A DNA stretch of 64,000 nucleotides, taken from Symbiodinium natans. Taxonomy: Eukaryota; Sar; Dinophyceae; Suessiales; Symbiodiniaceae. The translations under genes and the position numbers were made by a program. The stretch covers positions 126,001-190,000 of the forward strand of contig CAJNDS010000128.1 in assembly GCA_905221605.1 (NCBI GenBank), given 5' to 3'. The notes below the pieces were generated by a model. The model saw nothing but the letters and a program-made list of their open reading frames with translations, ran no database searches and was not told where the DNA came from. Positions 1-10,966 of this stretch are shown piece after piece (position 1 is the first letter of the stretch; each line of letters begins with the position of its first letter).

Positions 1-480
1 GTAGGAGCCGGGTCTGATGAGCCCAAAGCTCCCAGCGCTCCTCGCGGAGCTGCGTGGCCAGGGACGGAGAGGCACCAAACCAGCTTTTGGTGCAGCTGTG
101 TGTGCAGCATTGTGCAGCATTCATTCAGGGACATTCATGGCCACTCAACTCGGCTCCACGATTCTGCATCAACTCTGTGAGAGGGCCCCGGCTCCACCGT
201 CCGCTGCGCCTTCTGCTCAGTGTTTGATTGCCTTCCGTAGCATGACCTACTTGTAGTTGCCTATATAGTTGCCTTTGGGTCTAGAAGGGTCGATTCTTGG
301 GGCATGCCTTGACTGCCCAAACAACTGCAGCTTGCTTCTCCAAGCTCATTCTTTGTTTCTTTCTTTGCACCGGTACTCTGGCTTTTCCGCTTGGGCCAGT
401 ACGTCTTGGGTCATGTCGGCACCAGAGCAATAGAAGCGATCAGTGACCGACTTGGGCCCTCTCAGGCCTGCTGCTGACAG
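1..480. other. No gene established
   Basis: An open frame on the + strand begins at 17 and runs to 256, but its composition changes after about 25 codons and no family signal is visible. The remainder looks like intron or intergenic sequence leading to the acceptor at 479-480. Confidence 0.4.
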
Positions 481-539
481 GGCGAGCAGAGGGGGCTCCC
501 ATCGCCGAGCTCCTGCAGCTGCTGGAGCTGGCGCAGCAG
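481..539 (+). CDS. Internal exon, leucine-rich helix, unknown protein
   Basis: After an acceptor ending in GACAG at 480, one frame reads a compact amphipathic helix containing IAELLQLLELAQQ; the exon is best ended at 539, where a GA-type donor follows CAG. The base composition, the leucine/glutamine heptad-like pattern and the AG|G acceptor match other exons in this window. I do not recognise the protein. It could be an upstream exon of the coiled-coil gene that ends at 3695, but the 2-kb gap holds no connecting exon I can prove. Confidence 0.4.
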
Positions 540-2510
540 GAAGGCACTCTTCCCAGCATTTCCCAGCATTTCCCAGCTGTGTGTGGCGCTTTGATTCGGT
601 CGTCCGGAAAGCACATACTTACTCAGTGACAGCGCTGGACAAGAGCGTCTGATGTTTGAGGAGGGTTCCCTCGATTGGTCAATTGTGAGTCGCCTTGGTT
701 TTTCGAACAAATAACCTCATTTCTGAAATTCAGCTCCCCAACCCCCTTCCCCCCAATTCCGCCCCATTTCAAAAACAAGCAAAATCAAGTTATTTGGTAA
801 GCTGAGGGTATCCTAGACTTCTGAATTTTGCATCGCTCTCTCGTCTTTCGGATGTCCAGCCGCGGTCTCCAGGCTGAGGGTGCTCGTTTAATGTGTTCAG
901 TTTCTTGATCCAATGACTTCTGAAGCAGTGCTACCCTTGGCGTACTGACTGGATACATGAAGCATCTTGTCTCAGCAGTTTAGAAGTTAGGTGCCGTAGC
1001 CAAAGCTTCAGGTGGAGATGAAGCAGGAGTGAGATTGGCGGACCGAATTGCCCTGATTCGCCAGATTTTTTCCAATCCGCCATTCTCGCACGTGCTGCAA
1101 GAAGGAGCGGTGGCATTTGTCAATTAGGAAGAGCCTGCTCACAACAAGAGTGAGCACGTTTCTTCCCGTCGTTAACTGTCAGGAAGGCGCACAATGGCCA
1201 TCAATGGTCCGTGCTTTCGTGGGACCGTTCGATTCATAGTGTGAATATTTCCAGATGCTACAACAGGCAAGGCAAGAGGTTTGACCTGAAGCATGACGAG
1301 CACAGAAATGTAAGTAGTAAGTATTACAAGGAATTGTGAAGGCTTCGACACGCACTGGACGTGGGTATTCACGTAGGTAGGTTTCAACTCCAGTCTTTGT
1401 CTACCCCAGATTCCAGCCAGACAACTTCGCGAGTTTCGAGGCTTTGCCGCTTGAGCACTGGACATGCTATGCGATCGCTCTGCGATGTAGTTTCATTCTT
1501 GCATGGCCGACTCACAAAGTGTCTGCAGTCGTCCTGCAAGCCAAGCGCAATCATGCATATATTGCATTGATGTCTACCTTCTTTGGAGGGGCGAGACTTG
1601 TATAGAGGCTCAGTATGCTCAGTGCGCAGCGCGGCGCACGACTTCCAGGTTAGCAGCGCGCAAACCTGGGGCAATGAGCGATTCAGTCCCACAGCTTAAT
1701 TTTCTTGACATCCTGAAGTCCTGCGAACGAAGCCTGCTTTGACATTGCTTTTTCTCATGTTGAACTGCGGGTGAACTGCTTCGCGCCAGGTGTCCTTTCT
1801 GGTATATGATACCATGCTTGCAGATGCTGTGTTTTCGTGACTCTGTGATTGCTAGATGGTAATTGCTGAGTATCTTCACAGCGGTCAGGGCCTACGTTCT
1901 CTCTCTTCGTCTCTCGTTTAGGCCAACTCGATCGAAGTAGCTAGCCTAGCTTCATAGCACGCATGCCCCAGAGAACATGCCGACATTGACATATTCTCCC
2001 TCTTTCATCTTGAAAATCCAATCCATGTCTCTGCTTAGCCGTTAACAGCAACTGAAGCCGCTGCAGTCTTGAGACTGCGCCTGCGACTTTGCCAGCTCAC
2101 AGCCGGCCAGGATCACTGCAGCACCTCTTAGCTGCGGTTCAGATTCACCTGACACTTGTTAGGGCCTTAGGGCGCAGGCAGACGAGAAGCGCAGCAGCTA
2201 AAAGGACGGAGCCAAGCGTCGCGCCCGCAATTTCTTCCGGCTGTATCGCTTCTACAGTGCATAGTTGCAGAAATCTGACGGAGTGTTCGTGACAGTTCCC
2301 ATAATGTTTGAGGTGAAGTGCAGAAGTGTATGTGCTTCTAGCCCTTATAGGTTTGCCTCCGGGTGTGAAAATGCCCCTTGTTCATGACGGGCTGAATGGA
2401 TCGGAGTGACGTGCAATTTGCTCTAGGATATGCCTTCCCACCAGTTCTCCCTGTGGCCCTCCATGAACAGACGATTGTCAGGGATTGTCTGATAGGAGCA
2501 CACTTTCCAG
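540..2510. other. Long non-coding stretch
   Basis: Short open frames occur on both strands (for example 1384-1692 minus and 1503-1742 plus), but none has a sustained coding composition, a motif or well-formed splice signals. It is probably intronic or intergenic. Confidence 0.4.
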
Positions 2511-3695
2511 GCATCGAAGAAGCTCGACAGCTTCAGTCCGAGGCAGAACGCACTGCCAAGCTGGCGCAGCGGGACTTCTGGCGGGGAGAGGGGGGAGGAT
2601 CATGGGGCATCCGCGAATCAGAACGGTGTTTACCTGTCCAAGCATCACGCAATGCAGTGGTGCCGAGTATGGCTTGCAGGAAGTATCCTTAGCATTGACT
2701 GAAGGACGCGCGGGAAGCCCGGCAAGAGCGGGACAAAGCGAACCAGCAGCGGCTGGAAGCAGAGGCCTGAACAAACACAGCCTTGTGATATCTTCTCTGA
2801 CTCTGTGCTGGGAACTGACACTGTACCTGTCTCACGATGTCTCACGATGTCCGTGTGCTTGGCGAACAGGAAGCAAAGCGCGTGGCCGAGGCCAGACTTG
2901 GGTTCACGTGTGGCCCTGCTGTCGTTCGATATCTGTGGGGTCGATTTTGGAGAGTTGCATTTCTCCTGCCTCCTGCCGGCCGTCAAAGCTGCCTGTGATG
3001 TCCCGCCCAGCACCCGCTCAGGACGAGCGCGACACTGCCAGAAAAGCGCAAGAAGATGCGGAAGCTGCAGAAGCTTATGATCGGCACTGAGTTAAGTTGT
3101 GGCAATCTTGAGCATATGCGACCACTGTGTAGACCTGAGTGGAACCATTGAGTGAAGTGAGTGAATGTAGTGCGTACATGGCACAGGCCAAGCAGCAAGC
3201 AGATGTCTTCCAGCAGGTTGGCAGGGCAGATTGTGTGCTTCACAAGTTGTTTTTCGCTTTCTCCACTTGCACGTCGCTGGCATTTCGCGGACAGGCCAGG
3301 ATCAAGGCCGAGATGAGGCAGCGGAAAGCGGAAGAGCAGGCACACCCAACACATGCTCGTGGCCGTCTGCAACGACTTCAGCTGCCAGTTCTCAAGTATT
3401 CATATTCATTGCCTCATGAATTTGGGAGGTCAGGAAAAAGCAGAAGAAAGTTCAAAGCCTGCAGCGGATGCTTGCAGAAATTGGTGCCAGCCTGCAGTTC
3501 GAAGACCGTGTTCCGGAAGCCAGCTGTCCCTAAGTCCTGGATATTCGACCTAGCGACGGCGCTTTGACTTGTGAAGCACTGGTGGAAGGTGCCGAGAGCG
3601 ACAGTGATGCTCCGCCAGACGAGAGAGCCCCGGCCTTCTTCGTCAACGAAGATGGGACGAAGGCGCCCGCTAGAATGCTGATAGATGCGGTCTAG
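2511..3695 (+). CDS. Multi-exon coiled-coil protein, 3' part of gene
   Basis: Exons placed by frame: 2511-2572, 2705-2764, 2870-2890, 3022-3083, 3300-3339, 3429 to about 3505, and a last exon from about 3554 to the TAG at 3693-3695. The joined product is a long charged helix with segments such as ARQLQSEAERTAKLAQR, EARQERDKANQQRLEAE, RKAQEDAEAAEAYDR and RKKQKKVQSLQRMLAEI, so it is a coiled coil. It ends with an acidic tail (ESDSDAPPDERAP) and FFVNEDGTKAPARMLIDAV. Internal donors are GA or GC and acceptors are AG|G; phases agree across 3083/3300 (CG|G, then ATC). The last junction is less certain: both sides are in the same frame, separated by a 48-nt stretch with an in-frame stop. The N-terminus was not found. 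The family is unknown; a structural or cytoskeletal coiled-coil protein is the most that can be said. Confidence 0.6.
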
Positions 3696-5039
3696 CTTTG
3701 GGAGTTGATGGAAACGGCCTCAGACCTTGGCTCCTGCAAACGGGCGCAAGTGGGCAAATGTGTTAGATCTTGTTGCACAGCCCATCCGAGGACTCGTTAA
3801 GCAAGAAACGTATTCGGTCTGCAAGAATAGGCAAGAGAGCACCAAGTCAGGCACAAAGGGGCCATGTCACAGAAGGGACCACGAGGTAGATCACGACGCC
3901 CCATGTCAGTCTACCATGAGCTTGTCTGCTTTATCGACTTGTGAGCCAGGTACCCAGACCAAGGACGAGGAAAGAGCGCATGGGCATGGAGCTCAGGACA
4001 ACTTGGTGACAAAGGATGTTGATGGCAGATGAAGAATTCGACGGAGTTCGGTTGAAGGTGCGGTCAGCGTTTTTGTCAAGCATTATGTTAAGACACCCAG
4101 GAAGCCAAAACTGCGGCGTCGTCCGTATAGAGAATTCCTTGGGGCGCACCAGTATGCATACGATTAAAGGAATCTTGTTGCGTAGGGCCAAGAGCACCTA
4201 CATCAGATATGAAGATATACGAGATACAAGCGGGGTTGTGCATGCACATGCCTGTGTGGGAGCTTGCATCAATGGTGTAGCCCTGCGTAGGTGCCGGAGA
4301 AGGAGGCAAAGAAGAGTCCGCACAAAAACAACAAACACCAATCAAGAGTAATAGTGTGCATGGACCAAGTACTTAGACTTAAATGATGTCTTGCACTCTC
4401 ACCCACAAGACCAGTGGCCTTCTGCATAGAAGCACGAAGCCGCTATGCCGATAACTTGGTTAGCCTTCGGATGCCACATTCCCCGAATCCCCGAACCCTG
4501 AGGCATGGCCTTCAGAGAGGCCGAGTCTGCTCGTTACGAGCTACGACTGGGCATGGCCCGGGGCCCTTTCTTTGCTTCCTTGCCCTTTCTTCGCACATTT
4601 TTTGAATCTCTGCTGTGCTGCTAGCCTTTAAATTTGGGAATGCGACTGAGTCGCCTCGACGTTGGTTGAGGCTACAGTTGTTGCACGGCCTTTTCTCCAT
4701 GTCGGCTCAAGTCACGTTCTCCGCCTAAATTGAAGCTCAGCCAAAGGCTGACAAGGGGCTTCCAAAGAAGTACCCTACCCCTCAGCTTCTATCGTACTCG
4801 CTTAGAGACGAGCCAGAAACTTGCCCTGGCCGCCAGGCACTCGGAATGTTGCAATGTGTGGTGAACCTCTTGGATAAGTCATTCAACTCCCTGAGGCCAG
4901 ATTACCCATCGCGATTGCGCAGTCGCTAGAATGCGAGTCGCCTGACCTGGACGAAGTGCATGTTTTTGAATAGCGCGCACAATGCTGTCTGGTCGACGTG
5001 TTGCTGTCATGCCCATGAACAGAGCTGGGTTCTTGCAAG
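3696..5039. other. Intergenic region with one possible exon near 4896
   Basis: No domain is seen. Following CTGAG at 4891-4895, one frame reads EARLPIAIAQSLECESPDL and stays open to a stop near 4970; this may be an upstream exon of the gene at 5040-5889. The open frames at 3727-4032 and 4016-4351 have no coding character that I trust. Confidence 0.35.
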
Positions 5040-5889
5040 ATTGAGGCCCTTGCAAGCTTGCTTCTCCTGTTCCTGGTCGAGGGGCTTGGGCTCAAGTTTT
5101 CCGACAAACAGGACCGCGAATTCACGGAGCATGTTTGGGGAGTGATCTACCAGTCTGTGACTTGAACACTTTGCGGCAGCTGGGGGCCATCAGGATTGGG
5201 TGGGGGTTCTTTTTGGGTATATTTTTTGGTTTTTTTGGGTATTTTTTTTTGGTTTTCTAAACCCTAAACCCTAAACCCTAAACCCTAAACCCTAAACCCT
5301 AAACCCTAAACCCTAACCCCTAACCCCTAAACCCTAAGCCCTAAGCCCTAAGCCCTAAGCCCTAAGCCCTAAGCCCTAAGCCCTAAGCCCTAAGCCCTAG
5401 CCCTAAGCCCTAAGCCCTAAGCCCTAAGCCCTAAGCCCTAAAGCCCTAAGCCCTAAGCCTAAGCCCTAAGCCCTAAAGCCCTAAGCCCCCTAAGCCCTAA
5501 GCCCTAACCCTAAACCCTAAACCCAAACCCAAAACCCAAAACCCAAACCCTAAACCCTAAACCCTAAACCCTAAAACCCTAAAACCCTAAACCCTAAAAA
5601 CCCTAAAACCCTAAAACCCTAAAACCCTAAAACCCTAAAACCCTAAAACCCTAAAACCCTAAACCCTAAACCCTAAACCCTAAACCCTAAACCCTATACC
5701 CAAAAACATACCCTAAACCCAAAAACATACCCTAAACCCACAAACATACACAAAAAAAACCAAAAAAAAACACCCAAAAAAAACCTGGCTCCATCAGGAT
5801 TGTAGGATGTTGCATGCGAGCGCAGCCTCGACGAATCTACAACAGCACTTGCAGACATGAATCTACGAGCCAGTTCCAGCATGCGGTGA
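5040..5889 (+). CDS. Two-exon 3' end of an unknown gene; intron holds the telomere-type insertion
   Basis: Exon 5040-5141 follows the acceptor TTGCAAG and reads IEALASLLLLFLVEGLGL, then KFSDKQDREFTEHVWG. A GT donor at 5142 leads to an intron running to TTGTAG at 5805, and the next exon (from 5806) reads DVACERSLDESTTALADM and reaches a TGA at 5887-5889. Both exons are phase 0, so they join cleanly. The first half contains a leucine-rich hydrophobic segment and the rest is polar. I do not recognise the family. The intron is unusual: it carries about 600 bp of telomere-type DNA flanked by direct repeats. If the intron is not spliced, the frame would stop at 5163-5165. Confidence 0.5.
5187..5198 (+). 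repeat. Left copy of 12-bp direct repeat flanking telomere-type insertion
   Basis: CCATCAGGATTG at 5187-5198 recurs exactly at 5791-5802. The two copies bracket the telomere-type block and have the size expected of a target-site duplication. Confidence 0.7.
5199..5248. repeat. T/G-rich left flank of telomere-type block
   Basis: Runs of T interrupted by GG or GGG (for example TTTTTTGGTTTTTTTGGG). The sequence is the inverse of the A/C-rich right flank at about 5700-5788, so the two flanks form a loose inverted pair around the telomeric repeats. Confidence 0.6.
5249..5697. repeat. Interstitial telomere-type array, (CCCTAAA)n with variant units
   Basis: The block begins with perfect CCCTAAA units, passes into a long CCCTAAG-type stretch (about 5330-5510), then CCCTAAAA units (about 5570-5660), and returns to CCCTAAA. 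The complementary strand reads TTTAGGG, the telomere repeat of plants and of several alveolates including dinoflagellates. It lies inside the window with ordinary gene sequence on both sides, so it is interstitial rather than a chromosome end, unless the assembly is wrong here. Confidence 0.9.
5698..5788. repeat. A/C-rich right flank of telomere-type block
   Basis: Degenerate units such as CCCTAAACCCAAAAACATA pass into A-runs broken by CC and CCC. It is complementary in pattern to 5199-5248 and ends just before the second 12-bp direct repeat. Confidence 0.6.
5791..5802 (+). repeat. Right copy of 12-bp direct repeat
   Basis: Exact second copy of the motif at 5187-5198. It is followed immediately by TAG|G, the acceptor used for the exon at 5806. 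Confidence 0.7.
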
Positions 5890-8134
5890 ACCTCCCATCT
5901 TGAGCGTTGCTGATACACTTCACGAAAGCAGACCACGTTCAAAGCATGTTAGTGTAAGTGGCAAACTGAGAGGTACGATGGAGAGCTGTTGCAAGTGTTC
6001 GTTCTGCTGAACTCTTTCACTGTTTTTGCTCTCTCCAAGGATTGGCAGTACATGTGCTTTTCCCGAGTCTCCATAACCATGCAGCCAGGACTTCGATTAT
6101 GACCATTTGCAGAGGAGCTTCTTGTTTGAACATCTTCACACAGAGAAGTAAGCTGAGCTACACATAGATTTGCTGAGGCATTGTTCGCATAGAGACGGTC
6201 GGAGCAAGCTTTGACTGGCGCGGCGCTCGTTGACTTTCGGACGTCCTCTTCAGCATTGGCATGGTCTAGGAAGTGGCTGTAAGAGAACAATCTTGAGGGC
6301 AAATCCGGCAAATTGGGAAGTTTGCCCAACAAGCCATTAAAGAACCTCCAGAGCGCTGTCAATCTTGAGTGGCTGAAGGTTTCGGCCCTTCAATCCGCGA
6401 GATGGCCTTGTGAGCCTTGGAAGTGGTTTCATTGCACTCGGCTTAACTTGCCTGAACGTATGGCAGTAGGCCTGCTTTGTGCAGATGCTAGTTTCGGGTC
6501 TTGAGTGCCAGTTTGCCAAGGTGCAGACGGAACCCTATGTCCTGATAGCTACGAACCAGCACGTGGCCCGGCGGCAATGGGCGAAGTGTCATCGTTTCAT
6601 TGTGCGGAAGGAAGAATGGCACATCTCACGCACGTCAGTAAGACAGCCAGGTCATCAATGATGCGTTGCGAGTTCAAATTCAACTGTTGCTTCACAGCTG
6701 GCGACCTTAGAACTGTAGCTATGAAAATGATGAAACACAACCGCCTCGGTATCTTCGACTGCCTGGACTCAGGCCAGGCAAAGTGGGACGTCAACATCGT
6801 GTCTGCATGCCGCGAATCCCAGTCATCACGGTCATCACTGGCACGTTCCAGAGCAAGTAGCACAGGTCAAGTCGCCGCAAGTCTGCCAGTCGGCTCCCAA
6901 ACCTCAGGTCCGAAGTTTGACCTTGCCCTCCTTACCCTGAAGTCTGACAAGGCAAACGGGAGCTTTGCAGTTTCCAAAGGCTGTAGGGCTCACTCTGTTG
7001 CACATTGCTGCACCGAAAGGAATTCAAGGCAGACCTGGCCAAGTCAGGCATCCATCTGCAGGCTTTGACCCTGTCACTGTCTTGGACATGTCTTCTGCAT
7101 CCTTTGCATCTTTTGCGCTGATGTCTCTGAAGCCAAGGCGAGTAAAGATGGGTGGTTGAGCCAGAATGATCCAGAATGCCTTTGGGCCAAGGTCGCGGAA
7201 TGTTGCTGAGATGGGTCAGGATGTGGTGGCCCTGGGCTTCCCTCTCGGGCAAAACTCGCTGAAGATTTCCAAAGGCCAGGACCGATAATTGCACACATGT
7301 CACAGTCCGTCGCGGTCCTTTGCGCAATCCTTTGCGCAGTTGAGAGCCCACTTGCTGAGTTCAAGACAGCATGGAACTTTGGACATGTTTGGACTGCCTT
7401 TGGCGTGGGCTAGCGATTCACGTGCCCAACCTAGCTTAAGGGAAAGGGCCGGATTCTTGCTGCACTCCACCCTATTCCATCCTGAGGATATCAGGGGATG
7501 TGTGCCAAAGCCTTGACAAGACAGAGACACAAAGACACAGAGACACAGAGACACAGACAGTTGCTTAAGTTGCTGATTCGCCAACAAGATTCCCCTACTG
7601 ATACACAGACTGACAGAACGACCGACACAGCGGGGCAATGTCGCCCAAGCACTGTGGCATCTGTCTTTGCTGTCTTGGTGCGGCCGACTAGCATGCAGGA
7701 AACGTCGCTGGAAACGAGTTCGTCAACAGCAATCTTTGCATCCAGCCGGCGTCCTGGGAAACGAACGTTCTTCGCTGTACTGTAGCACTTGGCTCCGTAA
7801 ACTGAGGTCCACCGCACCGATCTCGCCAGGAAACAGCCAGCCCCCTATACGCAACTCCAAGGGAGATGGCGGGTGCGTCGCTGTCCGTGTGAGTGTGTGT
7901 GGCGGGCAGTACACAGCAACCGAAAGCATCCAGGTGGCGGCCCGCTCTTGGATGATGCCGGCAACGAGGCGCTTGGGTCGTGTTGTGCCATCCTGGCATC
8001 TTCGACTAAAGTCGCCGGGTTGCAAGGCTTGCCTGTGCTGCGCACCTAGTAGGGGCATAGCGACATAAACTGCAGAGCAAGCGAGCACACCCAGAAGAGC
8101 CAATGTATTCCACATTCCCGTCCCGTGCGTGCAG
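5890..8134. other. Poorly resolved region with open frames but no recognisable gene
   Basis: The longest + frame (6505-7068, 187 codons) has mixed composition and no motif; parts of it, for example near 6690-6800, could be exonic. A 137-codon frame on the minus strand (5949-6362) is also open. A short degenerate (ACAGAG)n tract lies at 7516-7560. I cannot support a specific gene here. Confidence 0.35.
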
Positions 8135-8221
8135 GTGCTGGGTGTGAATTTTGCAGGAGCTACCCGAGGCATCGGACCATACTTCCGACTTGACCCGTTT
8201 CTGGTCCGTAGCCCTGGGGAG
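8135..8221 (+). CDS. Internal exon of unknown protein
   Basis: Between the acceptor GTGCAG (8134) and a canonical GTGAGA donor (8222) lie 29 codons without a stop: VLGVNFAGATRGIGPYFRLD, then PFLVRSPGE. The length is a multiple of three and both splice signals are strong. Downstream frames near 8284-8345 (ALALLLEQQGPREPP) and 8547-8610 (AKNEVHEKHQEAKQS) also look coding and may belong to the same gene. Function unknown. Confidence 0.5.
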
Positions 8222-8837
8222 GTGAGAACATCAACTACGTGATCCCGGCCTTCAGAGTTCAGGCTCTCCAGTGCGTGCACCGCTACGCCTCTTCAAGCCT
8301 TGGCACTTCTGCTGGAGCAGCAAGGCCCTCGTGAACCTCCACTTGAAGGACAGATGGAAGGATGTTGGCCTCTGATGTTGTCATATGTTGTCCCTCACCG
8401 CTGCCCTTCCGCCATCAGATGCTTATTGAAAATACCCATTGATTCGTTGCAGGGCGCTCCGGTGCACAAGTGGAAAAACGCCCTGAAAGCAAGTCTGACA
8501 TTGCATTGCCAGTTAGGAAGTAAACGTTGACTTTTTGCACTTTTTGTAGATCGCGCAAAGAATGAAGTGCACGAGAAGCATCAAGAAGCGAAGCAATCTA
8601 TGCGTTCAGGAGCAGCACGGAGCCCCGTGGCGTCGCTTGGGCGACAGCCTCAGTGGAAAGCTCTCGTACAGAGAGCATGGCGTAGATGTTCCATGTTTCA
8701 GGGCCTGCGAGTTAGTTTCCATGGAGCTTCCGGGAGATTGTGGAAGTTTTCAGTAACGGGAGCGGGTGAGGGTGACGGGAAGGGTTTGGGGGTGGATGAA
8801 GCTCCAGTCAGACAGATGAGTGAATGGCGAAAGCAAC

Positions 8838-8852
8838 ACACACACACACACA
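8838..8852. repeat. (AC)n microsatellite
   Basis: A short dinucleotide tract in the 3' part of an open frame; it produces a meaningless HTHT stretch in translation. Confidence 0.7.
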
Positions 8853-8932
8853 CGTCGGACGAAAAGACAGGACGAGTCGAGTTACATCTCGGATTTCATT
8901 GCCCGGAATCACGTCTAGTTTGTTTGTTGAAT

Positions 8933-9460
8933 GGAAGATAAAATCACGACTTAAGCGCGTAATCAGAATCTGGTGAGAAAGCTACTGTAACTTTAGAGAT
9001 TTGAGATCTCGAACATGTTGCAAAGTTTTCAGGTTTGGTGTTGTGTCTACATGTCGGTTCTATGTCAGTTTCTTTGCGCAAGAGAAACTGTTTTTGACAT
9101 TTTCCAGCTTTCTCGAAGGATCGACTTAGCAGACAGAGTCTTTCGCAAGGAACTGACAAAAGGTCCGCTTTGCAGCAAGGGTCCGACTTGGCTACGGTGC
9201 CTCTGTGCTGACACTTTGCTGACCATCTAACAATGTTCTCTTGCCGGCCACAGCAGTCGGCTGCAGGTTCGCTTCTTGATTTTTGAAGCTTGCTGCTTCT
9301 GTCAGGCCAAGTAAACCGAATCTCCAGCTTGCGAGTTCCTTATGCTGACTCTTTTTGATTGGAAGATAGCAATCACAGCTTAAGTGCATGAGAACCTTGA
9401 GAAAATTATCTTGAGAACGTTTTTGAGATTTCGAGCATTTTTTTTGTAAAAAATCAGGTT
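8933..9460 (+). repeat. Pair of diverged direct repeats, about 100 bp each, offset about 426 bp
   Basis: Copy A (about 8933-9035) and copy B (about 9361-9460) share an ordered set of blocks: GGAAGATA, ATCAC, CTTAAG, TGAGAAA, GAGATTT or TTGAGAT, a CGAxCAT-like block and a closing TCAGGTT. Divergence is considerable. This suggests an old duplication or two insertions of one short element. Confidence 0.45.
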
Positions 9461-10354
9461 AGGAGCATCCAAGGCAAGCACCAAGGCCGCAAAAACCTGA
9501 TGAAAACCAGGATTGATTTCAGCCATATTTCAATTAGTGTCAGCCAAATGTTCTCATAGTGTTCAACCGTTACATTCAACCCCGTTTTGTATTGCTTTTG
9601 CTCACATAATGTTGTCACGTCGTCACTTCCTGGACGAGGCAAGCGGAAGATAGTCTCATATTGCGTCTCCATTTCGTCCCCCCCCCCCCCGTCCCCCCCG
9701 GTTCTTCGTGATTCTGTGGCCTCTGAGGCTTCCGAACGCCTGGACATGGCCTCACAACAGTTCATCCGAGCGAGGCAAGAGAGTCCACGAGAGAGTTGTG
9801 GCCTGCGTGCAGTCTCACGCTCTGTTCAGGCACTCTACACTTTCACTGCTGGCTGCAAGGACCCGAAACGGCAGTGCTGCAATTGCGTAGTGCCGCACAA
9901 TCTAGACCACAAAGCGCCGGACTGACATTGGTTCGAAGTTTTCAAAAAGAAAAGGGGGAAGCAGGAAGAGACTTGGGCTTGCAATAAGCAGAGTCTGAGC
10001 AGGACAGCACAGCAACCCGTGAGGCACCCTAAAGGGTTCTCGGTCGCATGGTCGTTTGCTTTGTTCTGCTAGGTAATCGGTCGCTTTTCTGTCTGGTCTC
10101 GGCAGTCAAAAGATCTTTCTGGTCCGCCACGATTTTTGACGCTGTCGTTGCCAACCTTGCGCCAGCTCGACAAGATAAGAGTTTCTGGCATAAGGTAGGA
10201 TCCTGCTTCATCTACATCACTTTTGTCTGTTTCCTTAGAGAACATGATCTTGTCGACTTGTCGTGCCTTCCAATCACCTGACCACGGTGCATCCGAGCCA
10301 CAATCTTTTTTCCACTACAGCCTTTGGTGTCGGTTGGGGCCATGAGATGCAATG
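9461..10354. other. No gene established
   Basis: Includes a C homopolymer-rich tract at 9680-9700. Open frames at 9587-9925 and 10048-10281 show no domain or convincing splice structure. Confidence 0.35.
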
Positions 10355-10360
10355 TGCAAG

Positions 10361-10465
10361 TTGTTTATTGTGTTCGAGGAGGGCGTGTACATCGGGCGCG
10401 TTGGAAAGGACGGCTTCATGAGCAAGGTCGGGACCATAGCGAACTCGGCTGTTGCGACCCTTTGA
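10361..10465 (+). CDS. Terminal or near-terminal exon of unknown protein
   Basis: Frame reads LFIVFEEGVYIGRVGKDG, then FMSKVGTIANSAVATL and a TGA at 10463-10465. The codon composition is clearly better than in the flanks and the likely acceptor is GCAAG at 10356-10360. The short product carries glycine-rich turns but I do not recognise a family. The 3' end could instead be a GA/GC donor before the stop. Confidence 0.45.
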   Translation: MFIVFEEGVYIGRVGKDGFMSKVGTIANSAVATL

Positions 10466-10557
10466 GATTGCATCCGTCGAATCTTCGCCAACCGCAAGCC
10501 CCAGGCCAACCCAGAAGTGCGCCCAGGCAGCATGCTGGTGTCCGCCGGACCCTTGGC

Positions 10558-10737
10558 GGTGTGCAGCCGTGTGCAGCCGTGTGCAGCTGTGTGCAGTTGT
10601 GTGCAGCAACCTGTCCATTTCCTGAAACACGAGAATTGCGAATTTTCAGAAAACGACCGCTATTCACGACCACCACGACGACGACTACTACTACAACTAC
10701 TGCGACTAGTACCAGTACTGCTACTACTACTACTTTA
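10558..10737. repeat. (TGTGCAGC)n then (CTA/CGA)n simple repeats
   Basis: Octamer repeat TGTGCAGC with variants at 10558-10608, then trinucleotide tracts CCACGACGA and CTACTA to about 10737. Open frames across this region are repeat artefacts. Confidence 0.75.
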
Positions 10738-10966
10738 AAACTTTCTACTTGGCTACTGCGCCGCGTGGTGCCTGGCTACTTCTACCCCTCTACGACCACT
10801 CATGTGAATAGTCATAGCACCAATCAGTAGCCAGTCAGATTATATATTTGCCCAAACCGTATGCCAACTCCAGGGGTTCCAACGTTTAGCGTAGAGAGGG
10901 GCTAGACCGCGTGGGCCACGCAGCGCCCGGCACGCCGCGATTTTTTCTTTTTTTCGAGGCTTGTTC

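Noticed and set aside
5249-5697. Telomere array considered as a chromosome end or a CRISPR-like array
   Set aside because: Normal gene sequence continues on both sides with a shared 12-bp repeat, and there are no unique spacers between repeats; it is an interstitial array.
7723-8280. 185-codon minus ORF
   Set aside because: It overlaps the + exon 8135-8221, which has strong splice signals; no minus-strand motif.
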